Assembly: GCA_947593975.1 (NCBI GenBank)
Contig: CANQDW010000019.1
Location: forward strand, 1 to 35,028
Length of the DNA stretch: 35,028 nt
Reading direction: 5' to 3'
From: an uncultured Lachnospiraceae bacterium
GTDB taxonomy: Bacteria > Bacillota > Clostridia > Lachnospirales > Lachnospiraceae
In this document: positions 1 through 8,221 of the stretch, one piece after another
Numbering within the stretch: the stretch's first letter is position 1
Layout: each line of letters opens with the position of its first letter
Position numbers and translations under genes: made by a program
The notes under the pieces: model-generated
Database searches by the model: none
What the model was told of the DNA's origin: nothing
What the model saw: only the letters and a program-made list of their open reading frames with translations

Positions 1-1
1 C

Positions 2-847
2 CCCGATAATATCGTACTTATCCCCGATCCCGTATATCCGGTATACATGGACACCAATACAATGAACGGACGCAACATAAAATTCATGGATGCCACAAAA
101 GAAAACGGATTTTCCCCGATGCCGTATGACGGACTTGAAGCAGACATCATATACATCTGTTCCCCTAACAATCCGACCGGAGCGGCATATACAAAAGACC
201 AGTTAAAGGTATGGGTTGACTATGCGCTTGCGCACGGTTCATTAATACTCTTTGACGCGGCTTATGAGTGCTTCATCGAAGACGACGACATATATCCTCA
301 CAGCATATATCAGATAGAAGGCGCCAAATCATGCGCCGTTGAGTTCTGCTCATTATCCAAAACAGCAGGCTTTACAGGTACAAGGTGCGGATATACGATA
401 GTGCCTCTTGAACTTGAATATACAGCTTCAAACGGTACTAAAATGTCAGTAAATTCAATGTGGACAAGAAGACAGACGACCAAATTCAACGGCGTTCCTT
501 ATATCGTACAATACGCCGCTGCCGCGGTATTAAGCGAACAGGGCATCAAAGAATGTCTTGAAAATATAGCTTATTACAAGGAAAATGCAAAGCTTATCGC
601 TTCGTGCCTCGACCGCAAGAACATCACTTACTTTGGCGGCAAAAACTCACCTTACATATGGTTTGAGTGTCCGAACCAAATGGAGTCCTGGGAGTTCTTT
701 GATTATATGTTAAATGAGATACAGGTGATCGGTACTCCGGGCGCGGGCTTCGGAAAGAATGGAACGAACTTCTTCAGGCTTACCGCTTTCGGAAACAGAG
801 AAAATACAGTTGAAGCCGTAAAGAGGCTTGAGAAGCTTTTGGATTGA
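2..847 (+). CDS. dapL: LL-diaminopimelate aminotransferase, 3' part
   Basis: This is the C-terminal 281 residues of a fold-type I PLP aminotransferase. The open frame runs off the left edge, so roughly the first 120-130 residues of a family of about 400 are missing. Visible motifs are DPVYPVY near the start, CSPNNPTGAA, and SLSKTAGFTGTR, which contains the lysine that forms the Schiff base with PLP. This combination is typical of DapL, which converts tetrahydrodipicolinate plus glutamate directly to LL-diaminopimelate in lysine and peptidoglycan synthesis in the cytoplasm. The first internal ATG (47) is not the real start because homology continues upstream of it. The gene converges with the minus-strand flippase gene and the two share a hairpin just past the stop. 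Identification is confident; only the 5' end is unknown. Confidence 0.93.
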   Translation, partial: PDNIVLIPDPVYPVYMDTNTMNGRNIKFMDATKENGFSPMPYDGLEADIIYICSPNNPTGAAYTKDQLKVWVDYALAHGSLILFDAAYECFIEDDDIYPHSIYQIEGAKSCAVEFCSLSKTAGFTGTRCGYTIVPLELEYTASNGTKMSVNSMWTRRQTTKFNGVPYIVQYAAAAVLSEQGIKECLENIAYYKENAKLIASCLDRKNITYFGGKNSPYIWFECPNQMESWEFFDYMLNEIQVIGTPGAGFGKNGTNFFRLTAFGNRENTVEAVKRLEKLLD

Positions 848-855
848 TATCATTA

Positions 856-884
856 AAGGTTGTGGAAATCATTTCCACAACCTT
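856..884. terminator. Shared hairpin between convergent dapL and flippase gene
   Basis: A perfect 14-bp inverted repeat (856-869 with 871-884) with a one-base centre lies 9 bases after the dapL stop. The flanking T-tracts are weak on both sides, so it is a plausible but not textbook bidirectional terminator. The TGA stop of the minus-strand gene (869-871) lies exactly at the tip of the hairpin. Confidence 0.7.
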
Positions 885-3637
885 ATCTGTTTCATCACCC
901 TGCTCCTTTGTCCTGCTTTTTTAAGTATGGAACCGGTAGATACTCCCCTTATCTTATGGTTATTTCGTATAAACCTCACAAAAGTCACGGCCCACAATCC
1001 CGGCCATATAATGAATACGCCTCCCGCTTTCGGAAAACTTATGCGCATCTGATGATGAAATTCCCTCATATAGTCTAATATCCTGTTCCCGCGCATTATT
1101 ACCATACGATCCGAAGCCGATTTTCCGAACTCTTCCGCATCAATTATCTCCCTTAAAAATTCATCCGCATCGTATACGCCTTCTACATCAAGCGCGGAGG
1201 CTATATCCTTACTAAGTCCGAGATATGTAATACACGTTATCGTTATTATATCCGAAAATCCCTTAAGTCCCATATCATTTATAAGTTTTTTGTATTTTGC
1301 GGTCTCGCTGTCGGGTATGGATTGATTCCAGAACACCGTCCAGTCGCACAGCAGCTTAAGTCCGAAACCCGACCTCAAAAAATGCTGCAGCATATGGAGC
1401 AGAAGTTCAAGCGCGTGGTATCCGTAATCAAGTATCCTAATGGGAACGCCCATACAGTCGGCGCAAACAACATTATCAGCGCAGTCTGAAAGGATGTCCG
1501 ACAGATAGCGGTTAACCTTTATGTTATCATAATGCCCGGCAAGCATAATATGCAGTTCTATCTCAATTCCCCTTTCGGCATCGAATACGACATGGTTTGG
1601 CGAACTCTGTACAGCCGCCTTACGAAAACCGTTATCCTCAAGTATCTTTTCGGCATAAGAAAGCTTATCCGGTTCAAGGAGCAGTATATCCACATCTCCC
1701 GTCTTCCTAAGTTCCGGCACGGGATAAAACGAAGCCGTACCCACGCCTTTTAACAGCACTACGCTTATACCCGCTTTATTAAATCTATCCATAAGATATT
1801 TGCTTAAGAACAATATACGGTAACTTTGCCTTACCGCCCTGCGCGCCGCATCCGTCACATCATTCCTTACATATTCCGGAACAGACTCATTTTCCGCAAG
1901 CGCATCATATAGCAGCGGCATTACCCCGTGGTTTTCCGCAATAAGGCATAAGCGTCCCCAGTCGCATGCCTTTATATCGCAAATATCATTTTTATCTGAA
2001 ACTATCCCTTTCTTTAACAGATCGAGCAGACATCTTTCCTCGTCGGACAAAACGTCTTCCTTATCCGCCTGTACTTTCTTTTCTTTTTCTTTATTATAAG
2101 AAGGGACTCGCCTTTTAAGCATATAAACCGCTTTATCTTTTAATAATGCGAACTCCTTCGTCCTATGGTAGACCAGCAGATATACCAGATTGGTCACAGC
2201 AAAACATATTATAAGGTTTAGTATGCATACTCCCCAGGGATTAAGCCCTCCTGTAATACGCCTGCATAACATATCTTCTCCCCACCACAGCGCGAACGTC
2301 ACAGACGCATACACAAAGTAACGCAGAAAATATGAAACCGACGATACCTTAAGGTTATGCTTGTATAACATATACGGTTCCACCCACAAAGACGTTGTGA
2401 TCGTACTTACCATAGTTCCTATAAATATTCCGGCAGTTCCAAATCTCCTTCCGAGTATAATCGATACCACGAGATTGATCACAGCCTCGGGTATCGCCTT
2501 ATAGCGGTCGTATTTGAACACTCCCATTGAATCCCTGAACACAAGAGTTGCCTGCCTCATTCCCGTAAGATAAAAATTAAGGCAGAGGATAAGCGTTATC
2601 TCCTTTGAAAATACAAACCTGTTTCCAAAACTGATCCCAACAAAAGCATCTATTATCTCATACATGCATATCGTTGCAAGTCCGAAAAACCACTGTCCCA
2701 TAAAAAAGGACGCCTCAAATATCTTCTTTATGCGCTCCCTGCTTTCTTCCACGCCGAGATTGCCGACGCTTGCGGTGATTCCCTGGAACATCTGGTTTAG
2801 GACCTGTCTTATCGACCCGATAATGAGATAATAATTTGAATAACGCCCCACGCTAAGCGTACCCACAAGCGACGAAAGAAGCAGGTTATCCGTATTGTTT
2901 ACAAGGACATTGCCTATTTTGTGCATAAGCATTGCGCGTATATTCTGAAATATATCCTTTCTTTCGCCTGCATCAAGTTTTTTTACGTTTTTATCTTTAA
3001 GATACGGATACATCTTATCGGCTTTTTTCGATATTGCGAGATTGCCGCCTATCGTGCATAATATCAGCATTGCCAGATACAATATGAAGTTGCGCGTAAA
3101 ATAAAGTATGAGTATCTGCGCCACATTCTGGATTATGAGGAACACAGTCTGATAAAACACCCCTATATAGCTTAACTGGTGCGCGTCAATAAGCGTCCTC
3201 TTATATATCATAAGATATGACAAAACCGAACTGAAAAGATACATAAGATATATAAGTATCAGGTGGGGAACCTGCGGCTGGTCCTTTATAAGTATATCCA
3301 TAAACGGCACTACCATAAGTCCGCATACAAGCACTATAGCCGCAACGATCCTGTAAAAGCTCCTGTACAGTTTCATTAAAGACTTCTGCTTTTCTATATC
3401 TTTTTCCGATATCGGCTTATACAAAGCATATGTAATGGCAGTACCGACGCCAAGCTCTGACAGCGCAAGCACATTAAGTATATCGGTAAACAATCCGTTT
3501 ATACCTACATAGTCTTCCGCAAGCGTATGCGTAAATACTATCCTTGACACATATCCTATAAGTATTGCAACTATCCTAGAAATCATCGCAACGGTAGTAT
3601 TTCTTGCCGAATACTCCGTCCTGCTCTTTTCCGCCAC
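869..3637 (-). CDS. MOP-superfamily flippase fused to NTP_transf_5-like nucleotidyltransferase domain
   Basis: This 922-residue protein has two parts. Residues about 5-510 form a multi-pass membrane region resembling Wzx-type polysaccharide flippases, which move lipid-linked glycans across the membrane. After a charged linker (about 515-535), residues about 540-922 resemble the uncharacterised nucleotidyltransferase family NTP_transf_5 (PF14907): LLKG at about 628, a YPxPxxR stretch, GDVDILL at about 647 with the paired acidic residues, and an ELH motif at about 693. I chose the GTG at 3635-3637 because GGGAGG lies 8 bases upstream and the start falls 28 bases after the upstream stop; an ATG at 3706 would overlap the Stealth gene and has no comparable site. 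It follows the Stealth gene in the same operon. The fusion is unusual, since flippases normally end near 480-520 residues. The catalytic substrate of the C-terminal domain is unknown. Confidence 0.82.
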   Translation of the reverse strand: MAEKSRTEYSARNTTVAMISRIVAILIGYVSRIVFTHTLAEDYVGINGLFTDILNVLALSELGVGTAITYALYKPISEKDIEKQKSLMKLYRSFYRIVAAIVLVCGLMVVPFMDILIKDQPQVPHLILIYLMYLFSSVLSYLMIYKRTLIDAHQLSYIGVFYQTVFLIIQNVAQILILYFTRNFILYLAMLILCTIGGNLAISKKADKMYPYLKDKNVKKLDAGERKDIFQNIRAMLMHKIGNVLVNNTDNLLLSSLVGTLSVGRYSNYYLIIGSIRQVLNQMFQGITASVGNLGVEESRERIKKIFEASFFMGQWFFGLATICMYEIIDAFVGISFGNRFVFSKEITLILCLNFYLTGMRQATLVFRDSMGVFKYDRYKAIPEAVINLVVSIILGRRFGTAGIFIGTMVSTITTSLWVEPYMLYKHNLKVSSVSYFLRYFVYASVTFALWWGEDMLCRRITGGLNPWGVCILNLIICFAVTNLVYLLVYHRTKEFALLKDKAVYMLKRRVPSYNKEKEKKVQADKEDVLSDEERCLLDLLKKGIVSDKNDICDIKACDWGRLCLIAENHGVMPLLYDALAENESVPEYVRNDVTDAARRAVRQSYRILFLSKYLMDRFNKAGISVVLLKGVGTASFYPVPELRKTGDVDILLLEPDKLSYAEKILEDNGFRKAAVQSSPNHVVFDAERGIEIELHIMLAGHYDNIKVNRYLSDILSDCADNVVCADCMGVPIRILDYGYHALELLLHMLQHFLRSGFGLKLLCDWTVFWNQSIPDSETAKYKKLINDMGLKGFSDIITITCITYLGLSKDIASALDVEGVYDADEFLREIIDAEEFGKSASDRMVIMRGNRILDYMREFHHQMRISFPKAGGVFIIWPGLWAVTFVRFIRNNHKIRGVSTGSILKKAGQRSRVMKQIRLWK

Positions 3638-3645
3638 TTCTTCTT

Positions 3646-3651
3646 CCTCCC
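3646..3651 (-). promoter_or_regulatory. Ribosome binding site deciding the flippase start
   Basis: GGGAGG on the minus strand, 8 bases before GTG 3637. It argues for the GTG start rather than the upstream ATG at 3706. Confidence 0.75.
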
Positions 3652-3665
3652 GGTCTATAAGGATG

Positions 3666-4667
3666 TTACTTTTCAAAAGATGATTTTTCAGGCAGGCACC
3701 GATCAAATATATCTAAAAGCTCCGCCCTTATCTTATCCGCATCCCCGGTAATATGCGCGTCATTTAAGCATATCACCTTCTTTTTACCCTTCTGCATTTC
3801 ACGCCTTAGGGCGCTGTTATCCTCCGACACGTCATAATACGCAAAATACTTCTGGATATTGCGCGGAATAAAATTGCCTGTAAGTTTCTGCCATTCCCTG
3901 AACAGATACTGCGTTATGTCGTCCGCGCTTCTGAAGCGGTTATTTGACATCCCGTAAAAAAGCTCGCTCTCCTTCTCCCATAATTCCTCATAAGTGCTCT
4001 TTAAGAAAGGAGACGGGCCATGGACGGTATAAAGTCCGGTATAAAGCGGAAATGCCATCTCAAGTATATTGTAGAAAAAATACAGGGGCGGATATCCGAT
4101 CTTAAAATATTTGCCCGGCTGGCTTTTTACATTCTCTCTTTTATTAAAATATTTGCACAAAACCAGACTGTTGTTTAAAAGCAGATGCGACATGACGGGA
4201 TTTTTAGGATTGGCCACCACAGGCTGAAATGCAAGCATATCGCACGGCTTTCCGTCCTTAAAGAAATCCTCCGGTTTCATAGGCCTTATTATGCATATAT
4301 CATCATTAAAATTAACGAACTGTTCCGAAAGCCCTTTTATTTTATGAAAATACAGTTCAATTACATTGCAGTTAAAAGTAGGCAGATATTCTTTCGGGAT
4401 ATAATCCTCATGCTTTACGATATTCAATTTGGGATTTGACGTATCAAGCCATTTTGGAAGGTGTCCCCATGTTATAAGATGTACTTTTCTTACCCACGGT
4501 GCATTTTTTTCAACGCCCCTGAACCAATATTTAAAAAGCCCCCAGTCCCTGTAGCGTTCTTCGCCGTCGTCTACCGTTCCCGTATTATCATATTTTGCTT
4601 TATCTTCTCTCCATGCCCTGTCCGAACCGTCTACCCATGTTACTATAAAATCAATATCCTTTTCCAT
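3666..4667 (-). CDS. Stealth-family sugar-phosphate transferase
   Basis: A 333-residue protein with the conserved regions of Stealth proteins, which transfer hexose-1-phosphate in capsular or cell-wall polysaccharide synthesis. CR1 is DFIVTWVDGSD (residues 6-16). CR2 covers about 36-145 and includes NAPWVRK, LPTFN and the acidic NDD at 121-123. CR3 is around HGPSP (216-220) and CR4 is the C-terminal LNDA (301-304). No signal peptide or membrane segment is evident, so it is probably cytoplasmic. The open frame extends to 4757, but the start at 4667 is chosen because GAGGAGG (4674-4680) lies 6 bases upstream and CR1 begins right after it. It is first in a two-gene unit with the flippase fusion. 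The product implies a phosphodiester-linked glycan; the sugar cannot be told from sequence alone. Confidence 0.88.
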   Translation of the reverse strand: MEKDIDFIVTWVDGSDRAWREDKAKYDNTGTVDDGEERYRDWGLFKYWFRGVEKNAPWVRKVHLITWGHLPKWLDTSNPKLNIVKHEDYIPKEYLPTFNCNVIELYFHKIKGLSEQFVNFNDDICIIRPMKPEDFFKDGKPCDMLAFQPVVANPKNPVMSHLLLNNSLVLCKYFNKRENVKSQPGKYFKIGYPPLYFFYNILEMAFPLYTGLYTVHGPSPFLKSTYEELWEKESELFYGMSNNRFRSADDITQYLFREWQKLTGNFIPRNIQKYFAYYDVSEDNSALRREMQKGKKKVICLNDAHITGDADKIRAELLDIFDRCLPEKSSFEK

Positions 4668-4673
4668 AAGTAT

Positions 4674-4680
4674 CCTCCTC
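4674..4680 (-). promoter_or_regulatory. Ribosome binding site of the Stealth gene
   Basis: GAGGAGG on the minus strand, 6 bases before ATG 4667. It decides this start against the longer frame beginning at 4757. Confidence 0.8.
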
Positions 4681-4692
4681 TTTATCTTTTTT

Positions 4693-4701
4693 ATTATAGC
4701 A
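4693..4701 (-). promoter_or_regulatory. Extended -10 promoter for the Stealth-flippase unit
   Basis: The minus strand reads TGCTATAAT, an extended -10 element, 25 bases upstream of the Stealth start. No good -35 is visible (TATCAT at a 17-base spacing), which is acceptable for an extended -10 promoter. The inferred 5' leader is about 20 bases. Confidence 0.55.
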
Positions 4702-4711
4702 TTTTTCCGGA

Positions 4712-4717
4712 TATAAT
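4712..4717 (+). promoter_or_regulatory. Candidate -10 box for the plus-strand DUF4832 gene
   Basis: TATAAT on the plus strand, 40 bases upstream of GTG 4758, in the AT-rich divergent gap. The -35 region is poor. It lies close to the minus-strand promoter, so the two divergent promoters may compete. Confidence 0.4.
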
Positions 4718-4757
4718 GATATACTTCATTTAATATATTATTATAAGAGGAATTCAC

Positions 4758-6206
4758 GTGAAAAAAGTATTTATTGTTTTTGCAGCCGTTATCTTATTAT
4801 CAGCCGCCGCAGTATTTACAATATATAAAACCTTTTGTCCCGTTTCTTACGAAACGGCTTCTTTTAGCGAAACTTCCGATATATATGACAATCCGTTCCG
4901 CGGTTTTTATCATATGTACGGATTTACCCTTTCTGAGGATAATCCCGGCGACACAAAAAAGCGCATAAAACAATATATAAGTTCAGGCAATCTCCCATTA
5001 ATGCTCATACAGATCAACCTGAAAAATTATAAAAACTCGCCTTTAAGCGCCAATGCTTTAAAGCAGCTTGATAACATACTCTCCGAAACCGACAATGCAA
5101 AACGGCAGGCAATACTCCGTTTCCTTTACGACTGGGACGGAAAAGCCCTTGAGACTGAGCCGGATGACATCACGATTATAACCGGGCATATGGACCAGAT
5201 ATCAGATGCGGTAAACCGCCATGCGGGATCCATATTCCTTATACAGGGCACATTTGCCGGAAACTGCGGCGAAATGAACGGCACGCATTACGGTTCCCAT
5301 GAAGATAACCGCGCTCTTATAACGCATCTTGCCGAAGTCATATCGCCATATATATATCTTTCGGTGAGAACTCCTTCACATCTGCGCGGCGTCACCAAAA
5401 GCCGCTCCCCGGTATCCGAAGACACAGCCTATAACGGATCTCTTGGCTCGCGGCTCGGACTCTTTAACGACGGCATGCTCGGTTCCGTATATGACCTTGG
5501 GACATATGACGACACGCCGAATGCAGATACTGCTGCCCCTGAGGACAAAGGCACAAGAGAAGAAGAAATAAGATTCCAGAATGATATATGCCGCTATGTG
5601 CCAAATGGCGGGGAAGCCGTTATCGATAACCCTTATAACGATATCCAAAATGCCGTTTCAGATATGGCTAAGATGCACATATCTTACCTTAACTGCGACC
5701 ATGATGTCTCTGTCATGGATAAGTGGAAAGCGTCCTCATACGGCGGCGCAAACGGCTATGATTATATAAGCGCCCATCTCGGCTACCGTTACTTTATTGA
5801 CAGCTCCTCTGTTTCATACAGTTCTCTTTTAAACAGATACGTCACATTGTCATTTGGCATAAAAAATTCGGGATTCGCCCCCGCCTACCGCAAGTTTGAC
5901 AGTCTTATCTCGGTACTTGATAAAACCGGCCATGCAGTTCTTACGCTGCCTGTCGATTTGGACAACCGCGCAATAAATCCAAACTCCCCGCAGACTGTTT
6001 CCGCGGATATCCCGGTAAGCGCTCTTCCCGCAGGAAGTTTCAAGATATATTATAAAATGACCGACCCTTATACGGCCCGGACCATACAATTTGCAAATAA
6101 AGGTACCGACGGCAGCGCCGGTGTATACCTTGGTGATATTACTGTAGGGAAAGCTTCCCTAAAAAAATTCTTTGCTTCTGTTTTGTCACATTTGCAAAAC
6201 AGATAG
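4758..6206 (+). CDS. Membrane-anchored or secreted DUF4874/DUF4832-type protein
   Basis: A 482-residue protein with an N-terminal hydrophobic segment (about 4-21, after two lysines) that looks like a signal peptide or anchor, so the body is probably outside the cell. The rest matches the DUF4874-DUF4832 architecture: NPFRGFY (45-51), GEMNG (171-175), VRTPSHLRG, LGLFNDGMLGS and GYDYISAHLGYRY. These families are thought to adopt a TIM-barrel glycosidase-like fold with a C-terminal beta domain, but the activity is not established; a carbohydrate-active role is inference. The start is GTG, with AGAGG 7 bases upstream. It is the only plus-strand gene inside the glycan region, divergent from the Stealth gene and convergent with its own paralogue, overlapping it by 68 bp. 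The paralogue lacks the hydrophobic N-terminus. Confidence 0.8.
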   Translation: MKKVFIVFAAVILLSAAAVFTIYKTFCPVSYETASFSETSDIYDNPFRGFYHMYGFTLSEDNPGDTKKRIKQYISSGNLPLMLIQINLKNYKNSPLSANALKQLDNILSETDNAKRQAILRFLYDWDGKALETEPDDITIITGHMDQISDAVNRHAGSIFLIQGTFAGNCGEMNGTHYGSHEDNRALITHLAEVISPYIYLSVRTPSHLRGVTKSRSPVSEDTAYNGSLGSRLGLFNDGMLGSVYDLGTYDDTPNADTAAPEDKGTREEEIRFQNDICRYVPNGGEAVIDNPYNDIQNAVSDMAKMHISYLNCDHDVSVMDKWKASSYGGANGYDYISAHLGYRYFIDSSSVSYSSLLNRYVTLSFGIKNSGFAPAYRKFDSLISVLDKTGHAVLTLPVDLDNRAINPNSPQTVSADIPVSALPAGSFKIYYKMTDPYTARTIQFANKGTDGSAGVYLGDITVGKASLKKFFASVLSHLQNR

Positions 6207-7455
6207 CCGCTTTATCTTTTTGCCTTTCGGCGCGGATATATACATCGCCCGAAACCGGCGTCATACTGCAGCTTCCCGTTACCGTTTCGCCCGGCAGTAT
6301 AGCGTCAAGCGTAATATTAAGCCTGTTTCTGTATATTTTTTTATCTTCGCCTATACATTCGATCCATATGTATGCTTTATGGTAGCACTTTGCAAAACCA
6401 GTGTTTTCTATGGCTATCTTCCAAGTGCATACCGGACTTTTGCCTTTTACATATTTCATTACCGCGCTCCGTATGCAGAACCGATATCCAATATGCCTTC
6501 CTATATAATCATAGCCGGTCACGCCGGACCAAACGCCCGCGCCTTCCCAAACCATATCTTTCCATATATTAATAAGCCTTTCGTCATAGGCTCTGTTTAA
6601 ATAACTTATATTCATTATCTTAAGCCTGTCTACCATATCATTAAGGCTCATTTTTTGTACCTGCTTCTCATCATATATTGCCTCGCCGCCGTTTGGCGCA
6701 TAGCTGCACAGTTTCTTTTCAAATTCAAGCTCGCTTTCTATCGGCCAAGATTCTGCCCAGCTGCCTTTCTTATCCGATTCGGCAAAAGTTCCGAGATGCG
6801 TATTTGACCCAAATATCGCATCATCAAAAAGTCCTATGCGCGTCCGTTCAAAGTCCTCGCGCTTTTCTTCGTCAAAATTGATAATGCGCCAGTGTACCGG
6901 TTTGCGCACAGCCAAAAAAGAATCCATTCCTATACATCTGCACAGCAGTGAAGACAATCTGCGGATCTTCAGATTTGAGAGAAACTTGGACGTATGCATC
7001 TCGCCCCAGTTTCCCACAAGTATCCCCTGGTAAACGTATATATGCGGCGCATATTTAATGATCAGTCCCGAAAGCTGCATGATATGGTCCGTTACATACG
7101 AAAAAAAGAAGGGTTCCCGTTCTTGTGCGACTCCTTTATGGTCATAAGCAATACGCAGAATTATATCCTTCTTTATTCCAGTAAAAAATTTCAGTATCGC
7201 ATCAATATTGCAAAGAGCCTGCTCGGTAATCTTTCCGTCTCTGTAAGCCCCGATATCGATAAATACCAATACAAGCATATCCCCGTTATATTTACAATCA
7301 ATATATTCCTCACAGTTAAACTGCTCTTCGGCGCAAAAGGTATATATCCTATACCAGCCGCGCGCAGGATTAGGCAGTTCCTCAACACTTTCTACAAGTG
7401 TCTCATTATGAAATTTACACTTTTTTTTCATAAAACTATGAGGCACTATCTTCAT
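6139..7455 (-). CDS. DUF4874/DUF4832-type protein, paralogue without signal peptide
   Basis: A protein of about 438 residues, related along its whole length to the plus-strand neighbour: NPARGWY near the N-terminus, GNWGEMH (the Glu is at about residue 152), VRKPVHWR, IGLFDDAIFGS, NGGEAIYDE and GYDYIGRHIGYRF. No signal peptide or membrane segment is seen, so it is either cytoplasmic or exported by another route. The start at 7455 has GGGGG 6 bases upstream and overlaps the GT2 gene's 3' end; an ATG at 7470 in the same frame is possible but less well supported. It is the last gene of the long Pel-type operon. Function is unknown; a glycan-processing role is inferred from the family's glycosidase-like sequence pattern and from the neighbours. 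Confidence 0.78.
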   Translation of the reverse strand: MKIVPHSFMKKKCKFHNETLVESVEELPNPARGWYRIYTFCAEEQFNCEEYIDCKYNGDMLVLVFIDIGAYRDGKITEQALCNIDAILKFFTGIKKDIILRIAYDHKGVAQEREPFFFSYVTDHIMQLSGLIIKYAPHIYVYQGILVGNWGEMHTSKFLSNLKIRRLSSLLCRCIGMDSFLAVRKPVHWRIINFDEEKREDFERTRIGLFDDAIFGSNTHLGTFAESDKKGSWAESWPIESELEFEKKLCSYAPNGGEAIYDEKQVQKMSLNDMVDRLKIMNISYLNRAYDERLINIWKDMVWEGAGVWSGVTGYDYIGRHIGYRFCIRSAVMKYVKGKSPVCTWKIAIENTGFAKCYHKAYIWIECIGEDKKIYRNRLNITLDAILPGETVTGSCSMTPVSGDVYIRAERQKDKAAICFANVTKQKQRIFLGKLSLQ

Positions 7456-8221
7456 CAGCAACCCCCACATCTACTTTGTATACGCGGATCCTTACCCAGA
7501 CCGCTATTATTGAGAATCCCATCCTGAACATATATATCACAGGCTTTAATCCCGAATGCATGCTTACTCCCTCGGTACGCGCATGCATGACCGCAGGTAT
7601 CTCGGTAACGTTAAAGCCTAACAAAAGCATCTGCATTATCATATTGGCGTCCGGATACTTATCGTCAAAATGATTGTACTGGGAATAGAATAAAAACGCC
7701 CTGTAGCTCAGTCCCTGAAGGCCCGTGGTAGGATCTGCCATTTTCTTTCCGGTTCCCAATTTTATAAGTGCCTTAAATAAAGCCAGGGCAAATTTCTTTA
7801 CTATGCCGACTTTAAAAAACGAACTTTCCTTTAAAAACCTTGCGCCAAGCACAATATCCGGATACCTGCCGTTTTCGTCCGGTGTCTTAAGCGCTTCATA
7901 CAATTTCAGGACATTGCATACGTCGTGTTGTCCGTCCGCATCCATTTGTATCACATATTTGTAATCATTCCTGACCGCATATTTATAGCCAAGCTGCAGT
8001 CCGCTCCCGTATCCCAGATTATATACATGCGTAACTACCGCATGATGATGCCTCTTTGCAATCCAGTTAGTGTCGTCAGACGATGCGTCGTTCATAAATA
8101 ACACATCCGCTATCTCTGCTATCTCCGGTTTTTCAAGGTCTGTAAGCACCCTTTCCATATTTTTAGCCTCATTATAGGCAGGAATGATAATAAGCAGTTC
8201 CTTTTTTTCCCTCACTTTCAC
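7436..8221 (-). CDS. Family 2 glycosyltransferase, polyprenyl-phosphate sugar synthase-like
   Basis: A 261-residue GT-A enzyme of family GT2 in the dolichyl/polyprenyl-phosphate glycosyltransferase group. Motifs are IPAYNE (13-18), NDASSDD (44-50) for nucleotide binding, and DADGQH (94-99), holding the metal-binding DxD. Such enzymes move a sugar from a nucleotide donor to undecaprenyl phosphate on the cytoplasmic face. The only membrane-associated stretch is near the C-terminus (about 225-250). The start is GTG at 8219-8221, overlapping the upstream GT4 stop as GTGA; AGAGG lies just upstream, and a second in-frame GTG two codons on is an alternative. The DUF2304 gene nearby is the usual partner of this enzyme type, which supports lipid-linked sugar synthesis. 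Sugar specificity is not visible. Confidence 0.85.
   Translation of the reverse strand: MKVREKKELLIIIPAYNEAKNMERVLTDLEKPEIAEIADVLFMNDASSDDTNWIAKRHHHAVVTHVYNLGYGSGLQLGYKYAVRNDYKYVIQMDADGQHDVCNVLKLYEALKTPDENGRYPDIVLGARFLKESSFFKVGIVKKFALALFKALIKLGTGKKMADPTTGLQGLSYRAFLFYSQYNHFDDKYPDANMIMQMLLLGFNVTEIPAVMHARTEGVSMHSGLKPVIYMFRMGFSIIAVWVRIRVYKVDVGVADEDSAS

Noticed and set aside
4668-4757. An extra 30 residues at the N-terminus of the Stealth protein (start at 4757).
   Set aside because: This stretch is AT-rich, contains the divergent promoters, and the strong ribosome binding site at 4674-4680 supports the start at 4667.
6145-6161. A 7-bp stem hairpin (TAGGGAA/TTCCCTA) with an adjacent A-tract, at the convergent DUF4832 ends.
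   Set aside because: The T-tract would lie before, not after, the hairpin on the minus strand, and the plus strand has A rather than T after it. It is also inside both coding regions.
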